Source of the DNA: Lepturacanthus savala
Lineage: Eukaryota; Chordata; Actinopteri; Scombriformes; Trichiuridae
NCBI GenBank assembly: GCA_030544235.1
Contig: CM060470.1
Coordinates: 25,485,098 to 25,549,097, forward strand
DNA: 64,000 bases
Direction of reading: 5' to 3'
The position numbers were made by a program, and so were the translations under genes. The notes below the pieces were generated by a model. The model worked only from the letters and a program-made list of their open reading frames with translations, ran no database searches and was not told the origin of the DNA. Shown piece after piece: positions 48,459 to 59,668 of this stretch (its first letter is position 1; each line of letters starts with the position of its first letter).

Positions 48459-50228
48459 AGAAGTTACACAGAGTGTGAATGAAAGACTATAGAACTCCTG
48501 CTTTCTGACAGTTTCACCTGCTTGCACCACCTGCAGTGGGGCCTCTGATACACTGCGGCTAGAAACAATAACTCATAGCTGCTGCACTTAAAAACACCTT
48601 TTTTGTCCTCCAAACCATTCACACACTTCCTGTTATTGCTGTTTAATGTGAAATAGAAGAGGGAAGAGAGACCCAGCAGAAGGGAAAAGTTAGCAGGGGT
48701 TGTAGCTTGTGTCCCTTTTCCCCCATTGGGCCCAAATTGTGCTTGAAATGACAGGTAATTGAGCATATCTCAGAAGCATATCAGAGGGTAGACCTTATTG
48801 TGACTGGGACAAAGGGCTGACACCTATTGTTTTAAGACTTCATGAGGTTAGGATAGGCAATATCATCAGATAGGTTATTTGTGTCTCATGAATAATGGAA
48901 ATGTGTCTGTAAACATCATACAGGAAGGTTCAGAACACACAGGAATAGCAGGAAAGTCCTTCAAATATATCTGAGTCCTTCAAAAGACAGGACGTTAGGC
49001 GGTTAGAGGCAAGGAGTCCACTTTCACCCCTTCCTACCCTCCTTAATTGTGTTGACGTCCTGCGGCTTCTTTGGGGATGAGATGGATTTTTATTTCCATT
49101 TTCAGTTCTGTGTGGATGAGTACCATCCTGCACTACTAATAAGTAAATCCGTCACACTTTAAAGGACTGGCTTAATTACTGATTCTTGGCTGACCTTGCT
49201 GTCTGAACTTTGCTTTAGAGCATCAATTGTGGCTCATCACTTTCTATGTTAATGAACACTCGGGGCGATGGGGAGGGACCACGCAGGGTTCTATTGTTTT
49301 CAAACAAAGTTGACGTTCCAAGGAGGAGATACAGTATGTGATTAAAAGGAGAATTTGGTTGCTTTTAAAACTGGACCCTATTCTCCTAACTTTGAGTGTT
49401 TGTAGTGATTTCAGGGGAAATTTAAAAAGCTGACATGATATAATGGAGACAGACAGGGCATGCCCTCCCTGCTGATTCTATAAGAAATAGTTATTTCACA
49501 TTTGTCAGGCTCATGTTTTTATCTAAGGCAGAATTGTGTGTAGAAGGGCTCCAGGACTTGTGAGAGTGTCTCTAGTGTGAGTGCAGAGTCACTGATAAAC
49601 AGGGCTGGAGACATTTTTTTCATTTGCCCAAAATAAACTAGAAGAGTCATCAGTCACACTGGATAATATAAAGTTGTTTTACGCCATATTATTTATTTTT
49701 TTTTTTAACTCTGCAGGAGTTTATTTTTGTACCTTTTGGGATTAAGTTTTCCTCTACATTTTCCCTTTTCAACCAGGCAGCGGAGAGTAATGAGTAATGC
49801 AGAGACCTCTCAACAGCTGCAGACTGTGAGTTTGAAAGAATTTTTTTGTGTCTTGTGGTGCAAACACAACATTATAATAGCCATACAGAGGCAAAACATA
49901 ACAATTATAGAGGACAAACAGAGAGGAGACTGCCTCTGTTTTATAGCGTGTCGCTGCGAAGTCGGCTGCTGTTTCGTCAACACTGGACCAAAAATGTTAA
50001 AAATTACAAAATTAAGGCAAATTTTTGAATTTAAGAAACAGTTACCTTGTGTTAAAGGAGGGGGAATAAGAAGCAATATGGCAAATCTATTAAAAACTAA
50101 TAATCTATTACAAACTAAAATCAAACTCCAGCTTTAAAAGTTGTCCAATCCAAATAGCGTCTTGAATTTCAGGCCCAAATATTGGTCCCATCATGTATTA
50201 CCATCAGGAACTGGATGCATCAGCTTTT
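48459..50228. other. Intergenic; weak micro-exon candidate
   Basis: A 136-codon ORF at 49727-50137 has a matching antisense ORF of 104 codons. No domain is recognised. 49777-49825 has splice-like borders and is treated under findings. Confidence 0.4.
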
Positions 50229-50450
50229 GCCTACATCAGGTGTGTCCAATCCTGGTCCTGTAGGGCCGGTGTAGGTGCAGGATTTAGTTAGAACCAAGTA
50301 GTTACAGCCCTGATTCTACTACCACTAGAGCCATTGCTACGGACCTACATTAGTAGAATCAGGTGTATTACTGCTTGGTTGTAGCTAAATCCTGCACCAA
50401 CACCCATACCGGTCCTCCAGGACCAGGAATTGGACACCTCTGGTCTACAT
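50229..50450. mobile_element. Foldback hAT-like MITE, 206 bp
   Basis: The element 50237-50442 begins CAGGTGTGTCCAAT and ends ATTGGACACCTCTG. The arms pair over almost the whole element: cctggtcctgtagggccggt against the complement of accggtcctccaggaccagg, then tgcaggatttagttagaacc against the complement of ggttgtagctaaatcctgca, then ctgattctact against its complement. Flanking octamers gcctacat and gtctacat differ at one base. The motif is widespread in fish. Confidence 0.87.
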
Positions 50451-53400
50451 CATATGAACCTTGACCTCAAGAGATACATGTATTAAATATAGAAACCCAT
50501 CTTAATAGAGTCTTGTTTCTTAATGTAAAAACATTTTACTTCTGCCAAGGATGTTATGTTTTTACCAGTGTTTGGGTGTTAACTCTAGCTGGGTGTCTAT
50601 GCCATAAAGATTTTATTTATTATTTCAACAATATACCCACCTTCAAGTGCAGCACAAGCCTCCTCTTGTTTTGTTTTCTTCCATCTCTTCATCCTCATCC
50701 AACAACCTTTCAGTGCATCTGACTGCTGATTGGTCAGTTGCTGAGTGCTGTCAATTATTGTAGCGATGTGTGTGAGAATACAATTCTCATTTTTCTCTCT
50801 CCCGCCTCAGGCTGATTTGGTTTTCACATGGCCTCTCGGCAAGTAAGTGTGGTCTGCGTGCTTAATTAATGCATTTGTAGAAAATGGGGTCCCCTCATGG
50901 GCCATGGGGCCCTGCACACAGTTTATGTTCTGTGATTATTGATAAATGTTTAGGGTTCTAATACAGAATAAATGGAAAAAAAATATTCATAGAAATTAAG
51001 AACACAAAAACAGTCCCTCCTCTTTATCAATAATCCGAAATTATCCATGTAATATATATAATATTTTTTTTATAAATTATACATTTGATTTGAATTAAAT
51101 TCATTTGACATCAGTTTTATTTTCCCAATGCTGTTTCCCAAAATGCATTTCGCTCCAACTGATTATGGTAGCTATAATCTTTTTACAGTACACAATATGT
51201 TGTGAATATGAAATTGAAATTATATGAAATTTCACAGTACTGTAATGCTTGCTCTGTTTTCATGGTAGTGATTATATTTTTATGAATTTATACAGTATTG
51301 TGTTTATTGTAATGCATTTATTCAGTATGAATAACTTTGCCTTTTTGTTTGAGAATTTTTCCACCCTCTTTTTTTGTTCTCAACCAAGTGACTCTGGCCT
51401 CCCTCTGCCATTTTAGACACTCGATAAATGTGTTGCACATGCGCTTCTTCTAGAAATTGTGCAAAGAAAGAAAACAAAATGTCGAATCATGTTGATGATG
51501 TTGACTTTGGAGATCATTTGCCATGCAAATAGAAATTGTGATCAAAATTCAATGAATTGCACAGCCTTAGCTGCTACTTATTCTTTTAAACTTTGTGTCG
51601 TTGGTTCTTCAAGACTTATAGTATATCCATCTTACATTTTTGTTGCTCTTTTGATGTTACTAATACATCACCTACATAGATTAAAGGTTGACTTGCTTCT
51701 GGTGGGTTAAATGAGCTAAAACAGCTTGCATTGCAGTAGAGAAACAGTGGGTGATTCTGAATAGCACTGTGGCAAACATACGTATATAAGTGTATCTTTT
51801 CCCTCTAAACGTAAATGCAACCCAGAACTTTGACTCTTCTTGTACTAGTATAGAGAAAAATGCATTTGATATGTGTACTACAGATACAAGTTTCCTTTTG
51901 GTCATAAATCCTTTAGCAGCGTGTGTGGGTCTGGAACTGAGGATGCTCAAGGAACCACGGCAGCATTCACCTTCTGTAAATCCTGTGGATGGTGGGGACT
52001 TGCAATATATATTTGAATTTTACACATATTTTGGATATGTGTAAATTTATATAGAAAAAAAAATATAAAATATATGTGCAGATATGCATCAATACACTGT
52101 CAAATATATTGTAATTATATTCCACCATATATTAAACTTTCATGCAACACTATCTCTTAATATTTTACCAAAAGGTTTTCTCATTTTTATATTCTGCAAT
52201 ATATTGGAATACAATAAATGAGCATATAATATATTGTATAACACAGGTCTTATCAATATATATAATACTAATACTAATATACTTTTATATGTATTCTTTC
52301 CTAAGGTTTTCTTCTAGTTAGTCAGTCATTGCAGAAAGTCATTCAGTCTTTGTTCAAAGTCTACACTGTTTCTCCCTGACCTGGTGGGGGTCCTTTTAGA
52401 TGCAGATTTGACTCAGTGGATAATATAACAAGCTTTTAAAATTCAACACATGGTTGATGAAACTAGTGGTTTAAACCTTTTAATCTTTGGTAGTATAATA
52501 CCTCTTACAGCCATTTTTAATTCTCAAATTGTATTTATTTAGACTTTTTCCAAACAAATGAATCAGATATCTGTGTAAACTGTCTGGTGTGTCATTCCAG
52601 CTTTATTTCATGGGGAGTTACTGATTATCAGATGGATTTGAAGACAAAAACAAAGAAGTAAACCTGTTTTTATATTTGTTCTTTTGATTTTGGCTTATCT
52701 GGGCTGTCACATGCTAGGTGACCTTTTTGATGACACCGAAAGCATAAGCCCTGTCGCCTAGCTATCTTAACTCTATCTGAAGTCAGCCTGTTTTGCTTCT
52801 CATGAAGTCAGCCATTTTTGCGTTTAAATTTCCCTTCACCCTTTTGTTGTTGTAAGAGTACCACAGCCACTGCAACTAATTCAAGGTTTGGATAGAGTCT
52901 TTGTATTTGACTGCAGTCAGGTGGCTTCGCCCCAGAATGTTGTTTTCCTGGGGTCCACAGGAACCTGAGCTTCAGCATGATTTTGTGGCTGATTGATGTT
53001 GCTGCTTTTCCCCCTTTCTTCTCTCCTCTCTGCCTCCTGAACCCATAAAACTTCTTCACCTCCCTTTTACCTCACCTCTCTCAACGCCCTCTGTTCACTT
53101 GCTTTTCATCTGCCTTCAAAACCACAACGCTCCTGTGTCACAGACTTTTTTCCTAGCTTACTTTTGGACTTCCCCATCTCTACTTATTCTTTCTTTCTGT
53201 CTTCTTACTCTATCTGTCTGTATGTGTGTGAATGTGGCTTCTCTGCATTATGTACTGCCTTAAGTACAAGATATTAGACTGTACTGCTGCACTGCTATAC
53301 GCACAAAATACAAAATATGGTGGTGTTACGCATGAATGACTCATCTGTCTATCTGTGAGCCTCAGAGAGATAAGCTTATAGGCCAAAAATCAATTTTGTC

Positions 53401-53694
53401 TGGTCTTCTCCTGGGGGTCAGTTCCCAGGCAAAAATACACATATTTAAATTCATCTATAGATTCAACACATACACATTCAATCATCACACCGACTCGCTT
53501 GTTTTAACTCACTTGTTTGTTTTTTTTTCCAACACTGGGTGTTGATCTGATCTACTTCAACTGACCAGAGGCTTCCACACTCATGCTGCTTCGATCAGAC
53601 GCACTCACACACCCATTTTCAAATTTTTTTATCAGTCTCAGGAAAACCAGTCCAACTTTGGTTTACCAGGTCAAATATACTTAAATCTAGGGTA
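50451..53694. other. Intergenic with a hAT-like tail
   Basis: 51530-51573 ends gatcaaaattcaatgaattg then cacagccttag, like the hAT remnant at 7.0 kb. 52000-52300 is extremely AT-rich. No gene is supported. Confidence 0.45.
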
Positions 53695-53960
53695 TGTGGG
53701 ACAATCCAGCCCTTTTTAACCCCAATTGGTGATAAACTAGTATTTATTGTAGCCAATATACTTCCCCGAAAACCAGAAAAAAACTGAGCATTTACTCACC
53801 AAAAACGATTTGTCTCTGTCTCTAGTTTGTTGGATCCTGTCACCCTGGCTCGATCAGAGTCTGTGTCCAGTTCACCGACCTCCTGTTTACACTTAATTCA
53901 GAGCAGAGGGCTTTTACTGTGCACAGACTTCACTGCGATCCAGTTGGGGCCCGAACCAGA
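53695..53960 (+). mobile_element. Possible LTR plus primer-binding site
   Basis: 53945-53956 reads TGGGGCCCGAAC, one base from the lysine-tRNA primer-binding site TGGCGCCCGAAC. It is preceded by CA and two bases, the normal spacing from an LTR end. The upstream 250 bases begin near TGTGGGACAATCC, but no polyadenylation signal, second LTR, gag or pol was found. This may be a solo remnant of an endogenous retroelement or a chance match. Confidence 0.25.
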
Positions 53961-55979
53961 ACCAGGGCTCTTGGGAACCGTCTCGAAGGACCGAAATGTT
54001 GCAAATTTTCAGATGTCTTTAAAACAACCACAGAGACCAAATCGATTAAACAGCAAAGTGGTTTCTTTTACTTGCAGCAAGGCAACAGACAAAGGTACAG
54101 AGTCAGCTGCATGCCAGTCTGGTCTTAGCAAAACAGAACAGAACGACATATCTCAGTCTAAGCTTATCTTTTCCTCCAACAAACAACAAAAACGTAGGAA
54201 ACAGGTTACATTCCTTGGGTTCTGAACTTGGCCCCACAGCCATTTATCGCCGTTCTTACAGCTGTTTTGAGAACAGCATGTCTAAGATGTTTGAATCTGT
54301 TCTGCATCAGTCAGGCAACAAACTAAAGTGTATTTATGAAGCTTTGGATGTAATTTATAAAGCGTCATTGATAAATGATTACATGGTTTGTAATACAGAA
54401 TAAATGGATAAAATATTCTGATAGCTTTAGTTCCCACTTTACTAGTGACACCCCTTGGTGGTACCAGAAAGTGACCTGTTTTTTACTTTAACATGCACTG
54501 ATGACACATTGTTAACCTCATCAACTTCATTCCACATCTTAAGCAGGCAGAACAAGTTGGTGAAGCTATGTCATGAACACTGTGAGGCTCCGACCTATGG
54601 TGTTCGTGTGGTGACGCGGCAACGGTCAATCACTCACCATGAAAATACATTTGGCTTTTTGATGGCTTTAACAACCTCATATCATGTTTGCATATCTGAG
54701 TTATATATATCATTTGTATTTTTCTTTTACATTTGTGGAAATGGAGGCCTGTTCTAGGTGTGGATCACCACGACTTACTCATAAATCCCACAGCACACAG
54801 GAATACACACACACAAATGAAGCTTGGCTGTACATTTCTCCACCTCTTTCTTTCTCTTTTCCACCCCTTTATCTTTGTGTCCCTCTTTATCTTCTACCTT
54901 TCCCTGTATTACTTTGGATGGAAAACGCTGATCCTGCTTCAGTCCTCTGATTAAAAGGAAAAGCCTCATGTGGGAATCATGAGGAATGCTCCCGTGACAG
55001 CTCTAGATGCCGGCTCTTGATTGGCTGCTTGATGTATAATTCAGGTTAGATGGGAGAGCATAATGAGAGCGGCTAATGATGTTGACTAGTGTCTCAGCAT
55101 TGATGAAAAATAGTTATGCTTGCACACTGACTCAAGCTCGCAAATGAATTTAAACCACATGTTGATGTTGGATCTACATCACTCTGTTACTTGTGGTTTA
55201 GGTTCTTTCAACATCAAAATATTCTGAATCAGTTTATGGTTTGTTTTTGTATTGTATCATTACACTCCTTCAAAGTGTCTTAGCTTTCCCACTACAGGCT
55301 CACAAATGCATTTTATAGCAGAGCTATAGTAGATAGTGCTACTCACTGAGCTCTGTCACTCTCTCTCCTCCTCACTGTTTTGAAGATATTCTGCTTTTTT
55401 CTTTTTCTTCTTGTGATAATTTCTGTGGGTTTGAGATGATTTGTTGGTGAGCTGCAAAGGGAGGGAAAACTAGTTCCCTGCTGAAATATTTAGCAGTGCT
55501 CAGCATGCAGTGAAAATCCAAGTTATGGACGTTATTCCACCTTCTGATGAACTCTCAACACAAAGTAAAATAATGCAGTGGAAAAAGCCCAGACTGATTA
55601 TTATAGCGAGTTCCTATTCCTTAGTCATGAGTTCAGGGAGTGACAGTCTCAGGTTAAAGAGGAAAAGTGCTCTGAAACATAATTTTATGTCCAAACATGA
55701 CTGCACGCCCCAGCAGAAGGAAAGATTAGTGTGTTTTTTGGCATTGAACATGTTTTGAATCTACCAACCCTGTGACATTATGTTCCCCCTTTAACCCTCT
55801 CCTCTCTCTTCTGCATTTAAAAATTAAACTCACATTCAATCCTAAAAAATGTAACACTTGAGATCTGTTTGTAGTATTTAGCGTCATACTAGACTTGGCC
55901 AAAATAGAATGTCATGTTCATTACTATGTTTTCATGAGTACATTCAACCAAACAAAGATTTGTTGTATTTTATTGCCTT
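53961..55979. other. Intergenic, nothing recognised
   Basis: A 132-codon plus-strand ORF (53827-54225) overlaps the possible LTR region and continues to 54225. It shows no gag-like zinc knuckle or other motif. The rest is featureless. Confidence 0.4.
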
Positions 55980-56140
55980 AGAATGAACTGTTGTTTCACA
56001 TGGTGAGTGGGTCTTTCTCCATGGAGACCGCCATGCAAAAAACCCTGGTTCCATCTAGTGCTGGGGGGGTACCCCAGCACTAGATGGCTGCAATCTGTCA
56101 GCTCACCACTAGATGCCACTAAAACTTACACAATGTACCT
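55980..56140. mobile_element. MITE remnant with terminal fish motif
   Basis: The right end reads caccactagatgccactaaa, then acttacacaatgtaccttta. Its reverse complement (taaaggtacattgtgtaagt... tagtggcatctagtggtgag) is a very common fish MITE terminus. The left terminus is absent. The perfect hairpin at 56051-56087 lies inside. Confidence 0.55.
56051..56087. repeat. Perfect 16-bp hairpin
   Basis: CCATCTAGTGCTGGGG, loop gggta, CCCCAGCACTAGATGG. Sixteen uninterrupted pairs with nine G/C. It is followed by gctgcaatctgtcagctcac and a third, direct copy of cactagatg. Confidence 0.96.
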
Positions 56141-56729
56141 TTAATTCTATGTCACCCTTGTTGAACAGTCCATTTTGAAGGTCATGGCTCTGTGAAAGAT
56201 GCCACTCTAATCAGGAAATCAGTACCAGTTTCTAAGGGGGCGCAATCACAACAGCCAGTAGATGAGTTGAATAATCAAGAACAAGGGACTGTCAGATACC
56301 CCCAGAAACATTGGAGTTTTGATGTGAGGGAGCATTTTTCAAGGCTACAGAGTTACATGTAGGCAGTACCAACTATTGAGAGAGCAAGGGCTGGTTCTGA
56401 AGAGTGAATTAGCATTTTGCAAAGTAAACCTCTGTGAGACCAATCACAAAAGACTCACTCTTCAGTCTTATAATGTCTTATAAATTGTGCGCTCTGGCTG
56501 TCAGTGGTTTTGTGTTGGCACAGTCATGCATACCAGATGAGCAGGGGAAATGGCATCATCTCTACAATTACAGGAAGGTCACGACCTGCTGTCGCGGCAA
56601 CCGCTTGGCATCCGTTTGGAAACTGCTTGGCACCCACATCCTGCAGATTTCATAAACCTGCAATTAGGCAATGGGCATGTATCAGTCAGTGCACTCTGTG
56701 AAACATCTGCTTGTCTGTGTGCCTGTGTG

Positions 56730-56731
<2 letters not shown>
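56141..56731. other. Intergenic, nothing recognised
   Basis: Overlapping short ORFs at 56434-56822 arise beside the TG microsatellite. No product recognised. Confidence 0.45.

Positions 56732-56799
<68 letters not shown>
56732..56799. repeat. (TG)n microsatellite, 68 bp
   Basis: About 34 TG units, the longest TG run in the window. Confidence 0.98.
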
Positions 56800-56800
<1 letters not shown>

Positions 56801-57383
56801 ACGTGTCAGTAAAAGAGATTAAGATGGAGACAAATGGAGATTTAACGAAATGTCAGTCAGGAAGACTACCTTTTGCATACTTATGCTGTAAGGTTATTTG
56901 TCATGCTATCGTGCTATTCACATCTCTCATGCATACCGTCGCATAATTCTAATAATTTCCTTGCTATAATTTCCCTGGCATTAATTGAGATATCAGCTGT
57001 TCACATCAGCTGGTCACATCTATCCAGTATCCGACTGACACGCCTCCATTATTGGCCTATCATCTTGAGGATGTCTTTTTAAAATATGTTAAGTGTGTAA
57101 ATGTCTTGTAATACGTGCCCATCTCCTATCAAAATCTCTACAAATCCCTGCAGAGAATATGCAGCAAAGACATTCCTGACAAGACTATTTACTGCAACAT
57201 CTTCTGTATAATAAACAATTATCTTTTCTTCACACTTGTCTCTCCTGAATGAAATGACAGTGAAAGGAAACAGATTGATGAGAGGCAGCGATTACTTTTG
57301 ATACTTTTGTTTGTTTTGACATGCAACAATAATTAGCTCTGTTCTTTATGTCAAAAATGTGTCAAAATGTCTCATTCCTAACA
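56800..57383. other. Intergenic, nothing recognised
   Basis: No feature identified. Confidence 0.5.
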
Positions 57384-57488
57384 GAGGAAGGTTGAAACAG
57401 TGGCAGCTGGACTTGGTTTTAGATAGTTGAATTATCTCCAGTTCAACAGTTAGAACCAAGTCAAGCTGCTCTCAATTCAACCCTCCTC
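57384..57488. repeat. Imperfect inverted repeat, about 47-base arms
   Basis: The left arm runs gaggaaggttgaa, then agctggacttggttttagat and agttga. The right arm is its imperfect complement (gttcaacagttagaaccaag, then tcaagctgctctcaattcaa and ccctcctc). The spacer is about 10 bases. It sits directly upstream of the Penelope-like fragment, where such elements often carry inverted terminal structures. Confidence 0.85.
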
Positions 57489-57519
57489 GGAACACCATGA
57501 CCCGAATGACCGAAAACTT

Positions 57520-58265
57520 CAAATAGTGTATTAAATTGGGATGAACACTCTTACAATGGGTCGGAAAGGAAAAGGAAAGTTGGAAAAACAAAAAAGAAAC
57601 CACCTATGGTTTAACCTGAGATGCCAACAACACAGATTCATACCAAACAGCCCATGTCAATGTTCTGCAGTGAAAGGTTTCAGAGCTGGACTGATTGCAG
57701 AACCTGATTGAGAGAGTGAGATGGGTCCATATCAACGTTGTATCTTTAAATAAAGAAACTGACAGCTTACCCCAGGAAATATGCCCAGTGTAGTAAAATA
57801 ATGGTTTTATTGAGAAAGCCCAACTATCTCAACTTGCCAAAAGCAAGGGAAGGAAGACATGGTAATTTCAGAACCTACAGTCATGAGCCAGCAACACTAG
57901 GGAAGCAGCAGACCTTACCTGCAGGCGAAATAAAGATAATTCCACACTGGATGAAACATATAATAGATGGGTGAAGACCCTGTCAGAAGGGGAACTCACT
58001 CAATCAGAGCAAGATGTCCAAGCCAAAGGATTAAACTTTACCATCACACCACAGCACTGACCGATAGTTGACCCCATCACAGCAACAGAATCAGCCATAA
58101 GGAAAAAAAACCTAATGGAAATGGAGTCAGAACAGCTCGGGTCGAAGGTATCAGCAGCCTTTTCTCACTTCACTATCCATGAGAGGAAGACTGACTTCAC
58201 TAAGCAATAGATGAAAACATCACCATCCTACCAGCGTGATAATTCACCACTGTGCCGTTGTCAAT
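57520..58265 (+). mobile_element. Penelope-like retroelement fragment
   Basis: Only the region N-terminal to the reverse transcriptase is recognisable. No catalytic RT motif (YADD-like) or GIY-YIG endonuclease remains in view. 57540-57920 is degraded and keeps scraps such as RKLSQLAKSK. Assignment rests on the protein segment annotated separately. Confidence 0.6.
57968..58262 (+). pseudogene. Penelope-like ORF, degraded
   Basis: One frame reads WVKTLSEGELTQSEQDVQAK, then GLNFTITPQH, a stop, and PIVDPITATESAIRKKNLME, then VSAAFSH. After a frame change it reads ENITILPA. The pattern W-NLS-LT-xE-VLxKGLNF-xTP followed by I-ATE-A and ITILPADKG is one I know from the N-terminal part of Penelope-like proteins in fish. 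The usual DKG after ILPA is lost. At least one stop and one frameshift make it a pseudogene. Confidence 0.65.
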
Positions 58266-58499
58266 TGTCAGCCTATCTTTTATTTTAATGACAAAAGCTT
58301 TTCCAACATTTAGAGAATATTGGACTTAGATTCTTTCAGTGACCAGAAATATTAACCCAAATGAAGGCTAGTACTGTTCTGTGTCTGCTGGATGAGTAAA
58401 AAGGTAACTGTTTGCTAGCATATCTGCTATGATAACTTGATAAATTATAATAAGCTAATATTGTGTTTATAGTTTGTTGTGTTGCACTCAAGTTAACAG
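58266..58499. other. Spacer, nothing recognised
   Basis: Short AT-rich DNA between two repeats. Confidence 0.4.
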
Positions 58500-58870
58500 A
58501 GGTGAGAAAGGATCCAAACACAGATTTTAAGGGATAAGCAAAAGGCAGGTAGTTGATTCGGTCCAGAGGTCAGTACAGAGAAAAGAAGAGTCAGGCAAAT
58601 AAATCTAAAGAGGCAGAAAAAAGGCAGAGTCCAAAAAAAAACATGATGAGATCATTCACAAACGATCGAACTTGAAAGAAGGTTGGAAAGAGGTAACACC
58701 GGGGGAAACACTACAAACTGGCAACATAAGGAAGGACACACTGGGATTATTCAAAAACAGACAATCAGGGGAGATGAGACGCAGGTGTGGGTAGTCAGGG
58801 CGGGGCTGACACATGAGGCAGGATACATATTGAGCAGGACCTGAAAGATGGAAAGAAGGGGGAAAAAAGG
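58500..58870. repeat. Probable dispersed fish repeat
   Basis: A string of AGGCA/GTCCA/ACAGA phrases (aaaggcaggtagttgattcg, then gtccagaggtcagtacagag; later cgcaggtgtgggtagtcagg) resembles a purine-rich interspersed repeat common in fish genomes. Class and edges are unknown, and no terminal repeats were seen. Confidence 0.35.
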
Positions 58871-59361
58871 AAAAAACATTAATATCAAAATAAAGGAGAA
58901 CCTAAGATGACAGATAGGTTGTATCACAAATGGCCAGATAAAGGTTATCACAGGTTTATTATCACATTTTAAAGGAGATCGAAGGAGATTTAGATCATGT
59001 TTGGGCACCCAAATCACATGCATGAATCTTCTTTTCATTATTATGCAAAGGGAGTGTTGAATGTTCTGTGTTTTGTATTATTTGACCAGAAATAATTGTA
59101 ATTTTTGTTCAAGAATAAAAGCATAGACTAAAGGCTTTCATGTTTGGATCAGTATGTGTGTCTGGTCTAATACTGTGGTGCCCACGTGTTTCACACCATG
59201 GCTACATCTGCTGTGTCCCAATGAGAATTCACATTCATTTCCTTACTTTCAATTTAAACCAACACATTAACTGTTTTTCATCGGATTGCATTCTAATGCA
59301 AAATCTATTTCTGTGTGCAGGAAAGTGGGACATGATGTGAACTTGATTCCTTTTACAAGAG

Positions 59362-59363
<2 letters not shown>
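58871..59363. other. Intergenic, nothing recognised
   Basis: No feature identified. Confidence 0.5.

Positions 59364-59444
<81 letters not shown>
59364..59444. repeat. (TA)n microsatellite, about 81 bp
   Basis: An uninterrupted TA run of about 40 units, generating Tyr-Ile ORFs. Confidence 0.98.
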
Positions 59445-59447
<3 letters not shown>

Positions 59448-59636
59448 ACTGTATAAAGAATCTGAGAACAAAGTAAAAGAAGCTGCTGTTCTGAGCCATT
59501 TAGTGGAACAGCAGCAGGGAAAAAAAGCAGTGTGGGAGTAAGATGTGATGGGGTCCTGTGATCTCCAAGCAGTTTCTATGGCATCACTCATGCACCATTT
59601 ATCTACTGAATAATCAGCAGGCTGCAATATGTGAGC

Positions 59637-59668
59637 GAGTGAGTAAGTGAGTGAGTGAGTGAGTGAGT
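59637..59668. repeat. (GTGA)n microsatellite
   Basis: Seven to eight GTGA units with one GTAA variant, at the start of an 84-codon ORF (59659-59913) that has no recognisable product. Confidence 0.92.

Noticed and set aside
53827..54225. 132-codon plus-strand ORF as a gag fragment
   Set aside because: No zinc knuckle, protease or RT motif; it overlaps the putative LTR where no coding would be expected.
57282..57320. Hammerhead ribozyme core near the Penelope-like fragment
   Set aside because: GATTGATGAGAGGC looks partly like CTGATGAG, but the GAAA core partner and stems are not present.
59235..59627. 130-codon minus-strand ORF
   Set aside because: Half of it is Tyr-Ile repeat from the TA run; no flanking homology.
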